A program made the position numbers and the translations under genes. The notes beneath the pieces are model-generated. The model saw only the letters and a program-made list of their open reading frames with translations. It made no database searches and was not told where the DNA came from. Positions 42,520 to 51,788 of a stretch of 64,000 nucleotides of DNA are shown piece by piece. Each line of letters opens with the position of its first letter. The first letter of the stretch is position 1. The stretch is from Symbiodinium natans. Taxonomy: Eukaryota; Sar; Dinophyceae; Suessiales; Symbiodiniaceae. The DNA lies in the NCBI GenBank assembly GCA_905221605.1, contig CAJNDS010002535.1:239501-303500 (forward strand). The letters run 5' to 3'.

Positions 42520-45500
42520 TGACAGCAAGTTCTTTTCAAGAAATCGGCCGAGCTTCTGGAAGACCTGCAGCAAAGGAGCCTGTGGCTCAGGGCATCTCGA
42601 AGCAAGGGCGTCAGGCGTCGTGATTCGCCAAGGCTTCCAATCCTTCGGGCAGGGATTGTGTTTAAGGGTTAAGGGTTGAGGGTTGAGTGTTGAGGGTTAG
42701 GGCTTAGGGCTTATAGGGCTTACATGGGGCTTATGGGGCTTATAGGGCTTAGGGCTTAGGGCTTAGTGTTTAGGGTTTAGGGTGTGGGGTTTAGGGTTTA
42801 GGGTCTAGGGTTTGGAGGTGTCCTTGCACCATGCCCACCCACCTTCCTTCCTTACACCCCCTGCATCCTTATGAAGTTTTTCGGGGGGGACTTCAGGAAG
42901 GTCAGAGAATACAGGCGGGACCAAACCCCCCAAATCTCTAAACCCTCTGTTCTAAAAACACAAAAAAAGGGGTACTGCTGAAACCCTAAATTTAAATCAT
43001 CTGTTCTAAACAAAAATGCAACAAATGGTTACCTACTGTGGGCATCCTAGAAGCAGCGATGAAGTGGACGATGGCTGCGTTCTGCATGACCCAGTCGGGA
43101 CCCATCCTGAAACGCTTCTGCCAGTATCCTTAGTTGCTGGTTTCAGAACGCCCCCCCAAAAGTGTGCACTTTCAGTTCTAGAGGGGTTTAGAGGGTTTAG
43201 GGTTTAGGATTGTAGTATCCCAAAAAGTGTAAAAGTGTGCTCATTCAGCTACTAAGTATCGGTAAATGCCGTCGCTTGCGCACCACTCCCCAATCAGCAG
43301 AGCGTAGAAGCCATCAAGCACATCGACCTGTCATGGGTTCCCCTACTAACCCCCCTTTGTTCCCCCCCTTAAGTAGCTTTATGCATAGCTCCAAGTCAAG
43401 AAGCTTTATGAATTGGGCATAACTATCCCTAAGTCGCCTTACCTTCATTATGGTAGGGAAACCCATGAACCTTAAACTCTAAACCCTAAACCCCAAACCC
43501 TAAACCCTAAGCCCATGAACCTGATCGCGGAAATGCGCATTGACCCAGTCCATCTCACCACCCATCTGCCCGACCGAGGACGTCATGGGCTCCGCGAAGT
43601 CTCGCTCATAGAAGACCCGGCGCGGATCAATGACCTAGGCTGGCCCTTCAAACCCGTAAAACCCCTTAAAAACCCTTAAAAAACCCTTAACAGCCCTGAA
43701 AAACCCTACACCTTGTAGACCCTAAACCCTGAACCTTGAACCCAATAAGGACAAAATACAAAAAAAAACATCCCGAGGGCCTACCTAGGGACCATTGGCC
43801 CTCCACTCTGCACAAACGGCTGCGGCAGCCAGTACGCACGCGGGGCCGCGATCTCCACCGGGAACTTCGCAATGTCAAACAGGTTGTCCAAGCTGCCCAA
43901 AGGGAATGCATCTACGTCGAAATAAACCTTGGCTAGGGGTTTGGGGCTTAGGGCCTTTAGGGCTTAGGATTTAGGGTTTTGGGTACCCCGAACAGTCCAA
44001 AAGCTGTTCCAAAAACACGCTCCTCTCTAACCTCAGCCAGTATCTAGGGCTAGCTTAAGGCAGCCAATCAATGAAATGTAATCAGTATACCTGTCATTAC
44101 CGCTTAGGTTTTCTCCTTCAGCAAATCCCAGATCAATAGAAACGCATAAAGCCTACTAAGCTCGGAACCTTACAAACCCTGGCCCTAGATCTTATAAAGC
44201 CCTAGTCACCCTGCCCAACCATCCAAAAGGCCAAGTAGAAAGCGATCACAAGGTCCCCTAAACATAAACCCTAAACCCGAAACCCTAAACCCTAAACCCT
44301 AAGCCCTACGCCCTATTCCCAGCTTAGAGACGATCCGGGTATACTGGAAGAGCTCCGCGGCCCGTAGCTTGAGGAATGAGTCCCGCCACTGAGACTGGCC
44401 TCTCGGTTTGGGGTAGGGTTAGGGTTTAGGGTTTTGGGTTTTTGAGTTTAGGGTTTAGGGTTTAGGGTTTGTGGTTTAGGGTTTAGGGTTTAGGGTTTAG
44501 GGTTTAGGGTTTAGGGTTGCAAGCATGGGCCCTTAATTGGTTCCCTTGCTATATGACCCTTACAAAGCAGTACAGATAATAAGGACCCTCCCCCCTTCGG
44601 AATCCTTTTGGTTTGAGGTGTAGAGTTTGGGGCTTTTGGTCTACGGCGGGTAGTTACATAGTCCCTTAATCTGGTGGAAACCCTAAACCCTAAACCCTAA
44701 AACCTAAACCCTAAATCCTAAACCCTAAACCCTAAACCCTAAACCCTGTGCTGAATTATGGGCCCTTGGGATTCATAGGTCATGTGAGGGGTATACAAGG
44801 GGTTCCCATAGTAAGGGCCCGCACTAAGGGACCTTAGATCTGGCGCCAGTTGGGGTCTCGGGTTTGGGGTCTCGGGCTTAAGGTTTAGGGTCCGCCGACC
44901 CTGGTGCCGCCCCCCTACCCCCCCCCCCCCCTGGGGCTCCTTGAAGCTGGCTTCAGCTCCTGTTTGGGTCCTGGTGCTACCCCCTACCCCCCCCCCCCCA
45001 ACGTTTCACAGAGGCTCAAGCAAATCAACTTTTGGCATCCTTTGAGCTGACGAGCGCGTTTAAACCTTTCAACTATGCTCCAGCGGGGTCGGCGGCTTGA
45101 GCCGGAGGCTCTTAAATTTAGGGTTTGGGGTTTAGGGTTTCGGGCATAGGATTTCCGGCCTTTCGAAGCGGCCTCCTCCACCTTAATCATCTGAATGCCC
45201 ATGTGTTCGAAACGCTCCTTGCCAGGTACCTCCGTGTCATAGATCACAACCTGCGCTGCGTACAATATAAATTATTAAGATATGAATATAGTCGTAGCAA
45301 AGACGGTCAACTAGCTTGAACCCTAAACCCTGCAAAGCTTACAATTCATTCATACAGGGGTTAGAATTTAAGGCCCTAAGCACTAAACCCTATTTAGCCC
45401 GAAGCCCTCAACCCTGACCCGCAAGCCCTAAGCCCTAAACTTAACTCTAAACCCTAAACCCTGAACCCTAAACCCTAAACTCTAAACTCGGGAGCTTCTG

Positions 45501-46073
45501 AAGCCGAGCCCAGCAACGCGATCGACATTGGGCCCCAGGGTATGGTTGGACACAGATGAGGCGGCCACCTCGGCTCCCCACAAGGCTTCGGGTTTTGGGT
45601 GGGGGTTTAGCTGTCGCTTTGTGGGGGCGGAGCAAGTAAGCCTAAACCCTACACCCTACACCCTAAACCCTACACCCTAAACCCTAAACTCGACGAAATC
45701 TGGAACGGAAAGGATAAAACAAACCTCCTGGCGGTTCTGGACACCAGAACTGCGCACGCGATGTCTGCATCGGCGTCTGCCAGGTACCACACGTACCTAG
45801 GTTGGACTCCCCTCATAAGCCTCTGAAAGTTAGGGTTTAGGGATTAGGGTTTAGGGTTTCGGGATATTTCTAATCGTGATCCTCTTGCATCAAACTTACA
45901 TCAACAACAAGGCAAAAACGAAATTCCCAAAGGCCCAGGAACGCAAACTTGGCCGACTTCGACTCGGAGGGGGTGCTGGCGTGCTTTTGTATCAAGAGCT
46001 CGGGCCCCGGTCGTATGGCAGGAGATGGCAGCAGGTAACCCAGCACAAGCGCCAGATTTGCAAGCACGCCCAT
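42520..46073 (-). CDS. GT8-family glycosyltransferase (glycogenin/GUX-like), ~9 exons
   Basis: Exons (plus coordinates, 5' to 3'): 45943-46073, 45733-45796, 45515-45568, 45173-45250, 44332-44388, 43793-43927, 43521-43634, ~43052-43117 and ~42520-42642. The ATG at 46073 starts MGVLANLALVLGYLLPSPA, a hydrophobic signal peptide or anchor, suggesting entry to the secretory pathway. Then come KFAYVWYLADADADIACAVL (first strand of the nucleotide-binding fold), LKLRAAELFQYTRIVYFDVD with the DxD metal/UDP-sugar motif (DVD), FPLGSLDNLF, IAAPRAYWLPQPFVQSGG, PMVIDPRRVFYERDF, GGEMDWVNAHFRDQ, and NAAIVHFIA followed by DWKPW, the C-terminal HF..KPW motif of GT8 enzymes. Phases agree through the seventh exon; the last two boundaries and the stop codon are not fixed. 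The substrate cannot be told from sequence. Confidence 0.88.
43660..43780. other. GT8 intron with CCCTTAAA/CCCTAAA motifs
   Basis: A short intron, 43635-43792, between the DVD exon and the VIDPRRVF exon. In sense it opens with the GT donor after GGCCCA ATG and ends in CTAG. It is too short to hold another gene. Confidence 0.6.
44030..44331. other. GT8 intron, unique plus CCCTAAA
   Basis: This is part of the intron between exons 44332-44388 and 43793-43927. It has moderately AT-rich unique sequence and a CCCTAAA block at 44264-44307 just after the donor in sense. No exon is seen. Confidence 0.5.
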
Positions 46074-46079
46074 AGACGG

Positions 46080-46175
46080 AGAACGGCAATGTGGGTGGGG
46101 TGGGGGGGGTGGGGGGGTGGGGGTGGGGGGGGGGGGGGGGGGGGGGAGGGGGGAGGGGGGGGGGAGGGGGGGTTG
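46080..46175. repeat. G-run cluster upstream of the GT8 start codon
   Basis: GGGGTGGGGG-type DNA with a run of ~18 G begins 20 bp upstream (in sense) of the GT8 ATG. On the transcribed sense strand it is C-rich (CCCCCACC). A second C/G run is at 46432-46451. ORFs rich in P or G here are artefacts. Confidence 0.8.
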
Positions 46176-46550
46176 AGCTCAACTACCCTAGGCCGTTTCC
46201 GAGGGCTAGGTTCTTAATTCTTTCTGAGCATGACGCTGAGTGTACATTCCTTGTCTAGTTGAGCTTAGGGTGCCAACAGTTGAGGGCCCACAAGTTAGAG
46301 GCCAACCCCCATGTCTCGCAAAGAATGGATGAACACTGCTGGGAGCAAAAACAGCCCAGCCTGTCAGGCGGTTGAGTTGGGTCACTTTCCTTACAGACTG
46401 CGGGCGTTACAGACTGCGGGGGTGGATTCGGGGGGGGGGGGGGGGGGGGGGGTCCAGGGTTCACGGCTTAGTTTAGGGTTTAGGGTGGGATCCTCTTACA
46501 CAACCTCGTCCATGGGTCATATAGGGTATACAGATGTCACCCGGATCAAC

Positions 46551-46715
46551 CCTCACAATTTGTGCCAAGGCCCCCGCATGGCGGGACCATCCACGAGACA
46601 CCAACTGCCACATCGCTGAGACTCGGGCCGCACCGGATTCGACCTTCGCCCTGGGTTCGACGTCCTCTGCCTTGGGGGGCAGATGGCCGCAGTGGATGCA
46701 GAAGGCGGCTGATAC
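46551..46715 (-). CDS. Coding exon of a Cys-rich CxxCG protein
   Basis: The minus strand is open for 55 codons: VSAAFCIHCGHLPPKAEDVE, then PRAKVESGAARVSAMWQLVS and RGWSRHAGALAQIVR. The acceptor is CCAGCCAG and the donor canonical (GTGAGG|GTTGAT). C-x2-C-G resembles one half of a zinc ribbon; similar CxxCG pieces occur in the exons at 47267 and 47.6 kb, so these are probably one gene. The family is not recognised. Confidence 0.6.
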
Positions 46716-47103
46716 CTGGCTGGACCGAGGGTGGGAGGTTTAGGGTTTACAGGCTACAGGGCTTTGCGGGTTTAGGGTGGAACGACCAAGCAGGCAGGGG
46801 GATGTAGATCAGTGGTATTGCGTGACGCTACTATCTAACCACCCTCCCACAGCGATAAAGGTCACATCTCCAATATAGTACATGTTCAGCCAATCTTATG
46901 TATCCATGAAGCAGTGCAGCTTTTGTTGATTTTACTTAGCTTTTTTCATCTTTGCTTTATACTATTCATGTATGTATGTTTTGTTTTTATATTCTTTTGT
47001 TTTTTTTTTGGGGGGGGGGGGGTCGGGGGGGCGGGGGGCGGGGGTGGGAGTTCGGCGGTTGAATACCAGGAGAGGGGATTGAGACCCTGCATTCATTACT
47101 GGC

Positions 47104-47400
47104 ATGCTACTTCCAGCTCGCTCTTGCCCAAGCAAATCTCGGACAAATTCTTGGTGGCCCAGTAGCCATAACATAATAAATCAGGGCACCCTTTTTTTGG
47201 GTTGGTTACAGTAAGGGAACACAGAACCCAAAACAAAAGGGAAAAGGGTACCACTGGGCTACGTACCAAGAACACTGGCACCCAGGCCCATACGCTTCCT
47301 TCTACCAGCCCAAAGACCCGCCAGTCAGTGCAAGACTCTGCCACATGAAAACGTGCCCGAAGCACGGCAAGATCTCGGCCGCACGCAATGCATGGCTGCT
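47104..47400 (-). CDS. Two exons separated by an introner-like intron (Cys-rich gene)
   Basis: The upstream exon (47267-~47395) reads PCIACGRDLAVLRARFHVAE and then SCTDWRVFGLVEGSVWAWVP VFL. After removal of the intron 47150-47266 the frame continues NLSEICLGKSELEVA before a GTAGCA donor. The intron has perfect GT...AG ends and equals one family D TIR element. CIACG again gives a CxxCG motif. The product is unknown; it is probably the same gene as 46551-46715. Confidence 0.65.
47150..47266. mobile_element. TIR element, family D, forming a complete intron
   Basis: The ends CTTGGTGGCCCAGTAGCC and GGGCTACGTACCAAG are inverted. In sense the intron reads GTACGTAGCCCAGTGG ... CTGGGCCACCAAG. The interior shares GGGCACCCTTTTTTTGGG and GGGAACACAGAACCC with the copy at 10416. 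The coding frame is open on both sides and continues in phase. Confidence 0.85.
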
Positions 47401-47599
47401 GCGCCGTGCTGCTACAACGGCCTCATCTTCACATTGGCAGGGTTTAGGGTTTAGGGTTTAGGGTTTAGGGTTTAGGGGTGAACTGGGCTTGGTGCTTTCC
47501 AAATCAGCGACCCCTGCAGCTTGCGTTTAGTAGCGGAGCCCTGTCATAGCCCCAAGTCAACTGAGCCTGTGAGAACCGCCTGAGCTAATTAAATCATCC

Positions 47600-47780
47600 G
47601 AACCATCGTGCATTCAGAGCTGCGAAAGCCCAGCAGCGTCTTGCCCGGGACAGCCCCGCAGGACAAGCAGAGCGAGGCATTGCTAGCCTGTCGTCTTCAC
47701 TCTGGGTCCGGGGGCCTTCTTAGGGGCCTCCAAAGACAGCCTCACAGCTTCCCAGGAGCCTTCCTCCCAGGCGGTATAGG
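47600..47780 (-). CDS. Candidate exons, one with CxxCG motif
   Basis: About 47683-47772 reads AWEEGSWEAVRLSLEAPKKA and then PGPRVKTT before a GC site. About 47613-47680 reads NASLCLSCGAVPGKTLLGFR. The two are in different frames, so a very short intron or an indel separates them. CLSCG matches the CxxCG theme of the neighbouring exons. Confidence 0.45.
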
Positions 47781-48119
47781 GTTTAGGGTCAGGCCCCAGA
47801 CTGTCTCCAACTCAAGCCCCAGCCGAACAAAACACTACATTGACACCCCCGCAATAGAAAGCTCCTTAAATATTGCTGCAAAACCCTGTAAAGGGTGGGT
47901 CTGCAGAACCCGAAGCCCTATAAGCCCTAAACCCAGAACCCTAGCCCTCCATGAAGGGCAGAGTTCAGAAAGTGTAGCCAAAAGAGACCGAGAATGCAGC
48001 CCCTCAACGGGGGGTTTAGGACAAAATGAATGAGGGGTTCCCCTCTGTACCCCCAACAGTAGTACAACAGTAGTAGCCCCCTGATTCAAAACTTCGAAGG
48101 TATCCCTACCCTTGCTGCC

Positions 48120-48545
48120 TCCAGTTACATGCTACACGGAAACATACTTGCGTGCTGCGCACCGGCGCAGCTCATGCTCAGGCGTGGAGGCGGCAGACGC
48201 GCGCAGTCGAGATGGCATGCAAACATTCTGGTAGCTCCCCCACAAACAGCATGCTGAGTGGACTGACCATTTGGGGTTACAGATTTGCCGCAAGGGCGTG
48301 TAGAACTTCTCAAGGTATATAAAATCCAGTGGCGGCCCATGCATGCTGCCTGGAGTCGCGTGATGCCGCACATGTGCGGTTCATGCATGAGCGCGCGAGC
48401 GAGACCGCATGCAAATGTTCAGGCAGCAATCTGCCGGAGGCAGCATGGCTTTGGAGACACTTGCATTGTTTTGGGAAACCCGCACTGTATGGGGAAAGTC
48501 CAGGACGTGCCCAACGCGCGGCACTTCAGCTGAGGCTTCAGGTTG
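48120..48545. other. Diverged direct duplication
   Basis: GCGCAGTCGAGATGGCATGC (about 48198) and GCGCGAGCGAGACCGCATGC (about 48390) head two ~70-bp stretches that remain similar (AAACATTCTGGTAGC / AAATGTTCAGGCAGC). Overlapping ORFs on both strands here (79-87 aa) are not recognised. It may be an old tandem duplication of a small element. Confidence 0.45.
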
Positions 48546-48639
48546 TAGAGAGATCTGAACCCTCTAAGCTCTGAACCCTAAACCCTAAAACCCCAAACCC
48601 TAAACCCCGGCCCACCAAAATCAAAAAACTTCAGTACAA

Positions 48640-48990
48640 GTGCACGCGCCCACGCACGACACGTCGCCCCCAGCGCTTCCATGTCCATCCCCCTGTCTGG
48701 GAACCCATCTAGCCTGATAGGGTTGTGGTTCAGGATTTAGAGTTTAGGGTTCAAACCCTAAAAACCCTCCCAAAGGATCCATCTACCTATATAGTATATA
48801 CTTGGGCCTTAAAGGGGTTCCTATATAGTAGCTTTAGGGCCCAAGAATATACGATATAGGTACATGGATCCTTTGGGCCTTAAGCCTAAACCCCTGTCCG
48901 GGGTGCCAGGAGGTGTCCGCAGCAGCTGCAGCGCCAAAGCTCAGGAACCCCGCCGAAGGAAAGCAGGGCGCCCCTTGGCACAGTGGCAAG
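48640..48990 (-). CDS. Candidate exons of the Cys-rich gene
   Basis: 48640-48714 reads LDGFPDRGMDMEALGATCRA WARALVLK after TATCAG. 48905-48988 reads QLATVPRGALLSFGGVPELW RCSCCGHLLAP. A foldback element (48772-48874) lies between them. CSCCGH repeats the cysteine pattern. Family unknown; boundaries approximate. Confidence 0.45.
48772..48874. mobile_element. Foldback element with ~45-bp arms
   Basis: AAAGGATCCATCTACCTATA and its inverted partner TATAGGTACATGGATCCTTT bound a 103-bp element. The arms continue through TACTTGGGCC / GGGCCCAAG. A related foldback is at 55403-55470 (GTAGAGTAGATACTTGGGCC). Confidence 0.8.
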
Positions 48991-49459
48991 CTGGGGTTTA
49001 GGGTTGAGGGTTCGGGGTTTATCGGGGTTTATTTGGGGTTTAGGGTTTGGGGGTTTGGGGGTTTTTAGGGTTTATAGGCTTTTATGATTTTACAGGGTTT
49101 ACAGGGGTTAGGGTTTAGGGTTAAAAGGTCTGGGGTTTCATGACAGGAGGGTTTATCGGGTTTGGTTGAGAGCCTAGGGTTTACGGGGTTTGTAGGGTTT
49201 AGGGTTTAGGGTGTTATGTTCTTCCCTGTGCTTGAGACTTCTGCTCGGTTCGGCTTCTGATTTCTGAGGGATGATGGGGTACTTCTAACCCTACTTGTAA
49301 GTACCATGAACCTCCAAGTGACCCAAAAGTAGCAGCCAAGCTGCCCCGAGCCATGCGGGGTGGTCGTGCCGCAGGAAAAACCTTGCGGACTCTGTTCCGT
49401 GACGCACGTGCGGGGGGGGGTGGGGGGGGTTAGGGTTGAAGGTTAAGGGTTAAGGGTTT

Positions 49460-49468
49460 AGGGTTTAA

Positions 49469-49501
<33 letters not shown>

Positions 49502-49502
49502 T
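49460..49502. repeat. Poly-G run (~30 nt)
   Basis: An uninterrupted G-run at about 49470-49500 follows TTTAAGGG motifs. The true length is uncertain, as for all homopolymers. Confidence 0.8.
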
Positions 49503-49599
49503 TTGGGCACCCGAACTACCACAAGCCCTCAACCTGAAACCCTGAACACTTTGAACCCTCTGAACCCTCCAAACCCTCTAAACCCCCTACATCTAGACT

Positions 49600-50950
49600 T
49601 CAAACCCCGAACCCTAAATCCAAAACCCTCCGGGTGGCATAATGTCGCGTCGAAGGCCACCGGCTGGCGACAGCAGCAGCACGGGGAAATCGTCTCCTTA
49701 CGCTCACCCCAAAACCCTACAAGCTTAAGACCCTAAGCAGAAAAACCCTAAGACTGAGCCCTAAAACCCTAACCTCCTAACCTCTAAGACCCTTAAACCC
49801 TAAAACCGTAAACCCTAAACCCTGAAACCCTAAACCCTGACACCCTGAAACCCCAAGAAAAGCGCAACCCTAAACCCGGAGCCCTAACCCGAAAGCCAAC
49901 CTAGGTAAGGCAGGCCGGCCCACCATCTGCCCGCTGTTGAACCAGCCGTTGGGTCCGCGAGGCAGATGATGCCGGAACCTTGCGGTTTAGGGTTCAGGAT
50001 TGTTTACTAATTTGAGTTTAGGGCTGTTCAGGGTTGTTTGGGGTTTAGAGCTTGGGGGTTTAGAGACCCTGTGGCTTTCTAGGGCCCTTGCTTTCTCGAG
50101 ATTTTGGGGCCGCCAGGAGCCCAAACCCTCAACCCCCCCCGAAACAAAACCCGAAAAACCCTCAATCCCAAAAAGCCGCCCTAAACCCCCAAGCCCTGAA
50201 GTGGCCCTAAACCATCAACCCCCCCCGCCCAAACGCCCTGCACCCCAAGCCCTAAATCTACACCCTAAGCCCTCAACCCCACAAATCACCCTAAGCCCTA
50301 TAGGCCCGACGTACACCTAAACCCAAAACCCTCAACTCCACCCTCGAAGAAGACAAGATCCTTGCAAATTAAAGTCCCAGGGTCGTGCCGCAACTCCGAC
50401 AGTGGGGCGCCCGAAGTGCGCTCAGGGTCCTGCGTGAAGGATTGTTGGTTTAGGGCTTTGAGTTTTTGAGGGTTTTGCGGGTTCTTGAGGGTCTTGGAGT
50501 TTTGAGGGTTTGGAGGGCTTTGAGGGGTTTTGAGGGTGTTTAGGGGTGTTGAGGGTTTAGGGTCTGCAGGGCTTAGGCCGTGAGGTTAGGGGTTCAGGGT
50601 CTTGAGGGTTCATATAGGGTTTGTAGGGTTCAGGGTTGCGCAGATTTAGGGAGTGGAGCCTAGGCACTAAAAGGGCACCCTGATGTGTCTACAGGAGGTC
50701 ACAAGAAATCCTAGGTCCTAGGGTGACCAGGGTTTAGGTCTCAGCAGCTCCCTCTCACTATGGGTTCTCTGAACCCGAAACCCGAAACCCGAAACCCTAA
50801 ACCCTAGAAGGGTTCAGGGCTTAGGCTTTAAGAAGTCTCTCGGCCCGAACCTACACGTGGCGAGGTCGCTCTGAGGGGGAGGTAGAACCGCCTCTTTGCA
50901 AATCGGGCCATGGTTCGACTGCCGATGACTCAACCGAAAATGTTAGCAGG
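49600..50950 (-). CDS. Candidate exons, unassigned
   Basis: Minus-strand coding-like pieces with splice-like ends: ~49622-49690 VLLLSPAGGLRRDIMPPG; ~49912-49975 LPRGPNGWFNSGQMVGRPAL; ~50355-50445 TQDPERTSGAPLSELRHDPG; ~50840-50930 HGPICKEAVLPPPQSDLATC before GTTCGG. They lie between CCCTAAA- and TTTAGGG-type blocks like the recognised exons. I cannot place them in a family; any one of them could be wrong. Confidence 0.35.
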
Positions 50951-51035
50951 GTTTAGGGTTTAGGGTGTAGAGTTTCGGGTTTCGGGTTTAGGGTTGAGAG
51001 TTTAGGGTTTAGTCCTGCTTGCGCAGTTTCCGTTT

Positions 51036-51494
51036 CTACAGCATGGTTTTGCGGCCTTTGTGGTGGTTGCTCTTGGTTCGCTCGTTTCGACTGAGCGCGC
51101 GCGCCGCATTAGCGCTGTCCCCGGAGTCTGAAGTCTCAATGGGAAGTGCCAGTGAAGAGGCTGGTGCTTTTTCTGCCCTCACCATGGCTATGGGAACTGC
51201 TACACCTTCGACAGTCGCGATCTGCAGTAGTCTTTTAAGCCTCGTTCGGCGTGGCTACTCCTGCCACTTCCCAAGCAGGGGTGCCTGCGTTCAGGTTGCT
51301 GCCCAGTCTTGCTGTAAGGGTCCTTAAGGCTCCAAAGAGCCCAAAGGTGGTTTTGTTGACCGACTTCAGAAGCCCATGTAGGTACCTTTTTTTACTTGGA
51401 GCCATAGAGTTTCCCTGGTGGGGCAACCGAGGTGGCTTGATTTCTGCTTGTTGCGGCCGAACATGTGGCGGTGCACCTGATCTGTGGGCACCCC
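51036..51494 (-). CDS. Long 3'-terminal exon or pseudogene with a frameshift
   Basis: From a GACACAG acceptor the minus strand is open: GAHRSGAPPHVRPQQAEIKP, ...KKRYLHGLLKSVNKTTFGLF, ...GSNLNAGTPAWEVAGVATPN, reaching TAA at ~51238. A second frame, shifted by one base at GAACGAGGCTTAAAAG, then runs KRLLQIATVEGVAVPIAMVR ... NERTKSNHHKGRKTML to TAG at 51036. Both frames look coding. So either one base is missing or extra (sequence error or mutation), or the first stop is real. No family is recognised. Confidence 0.5.
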
Positions 51495-51788
51495 CTGTGT
51501 CAAGTGTAAGTTACATGTGAACCATTGCTTTGTAGAGCTTGAGGTTTTGGGATGTAGAGCGATAAGACTTCGCAACTTTGGAGCGAAGTATATATATATA
51601 TATATACTAATGATATCCTTCCGGAGCCTTATAAAACCCATTAAAGCCCTAAACACTGCACCCTGATTCCCAAACCTTACACCCGAAACCCGCTCACTGA
51701 ACTCTCCCTAAATTCGACACCAAACGCGCAAATAAAAAAAAAAAAAAACTTCAACCCTATAAACCCTAAACCCTAAACCCTATAGACT

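Noticed and set aside
45005-45110. GT8 exon (VERFKRARQLKGCQKLICLS)
   Set aside because: It looks coding, but exons 45173-45250 and 44332-44388 join in phase across it and the protein order leaves no place for it.
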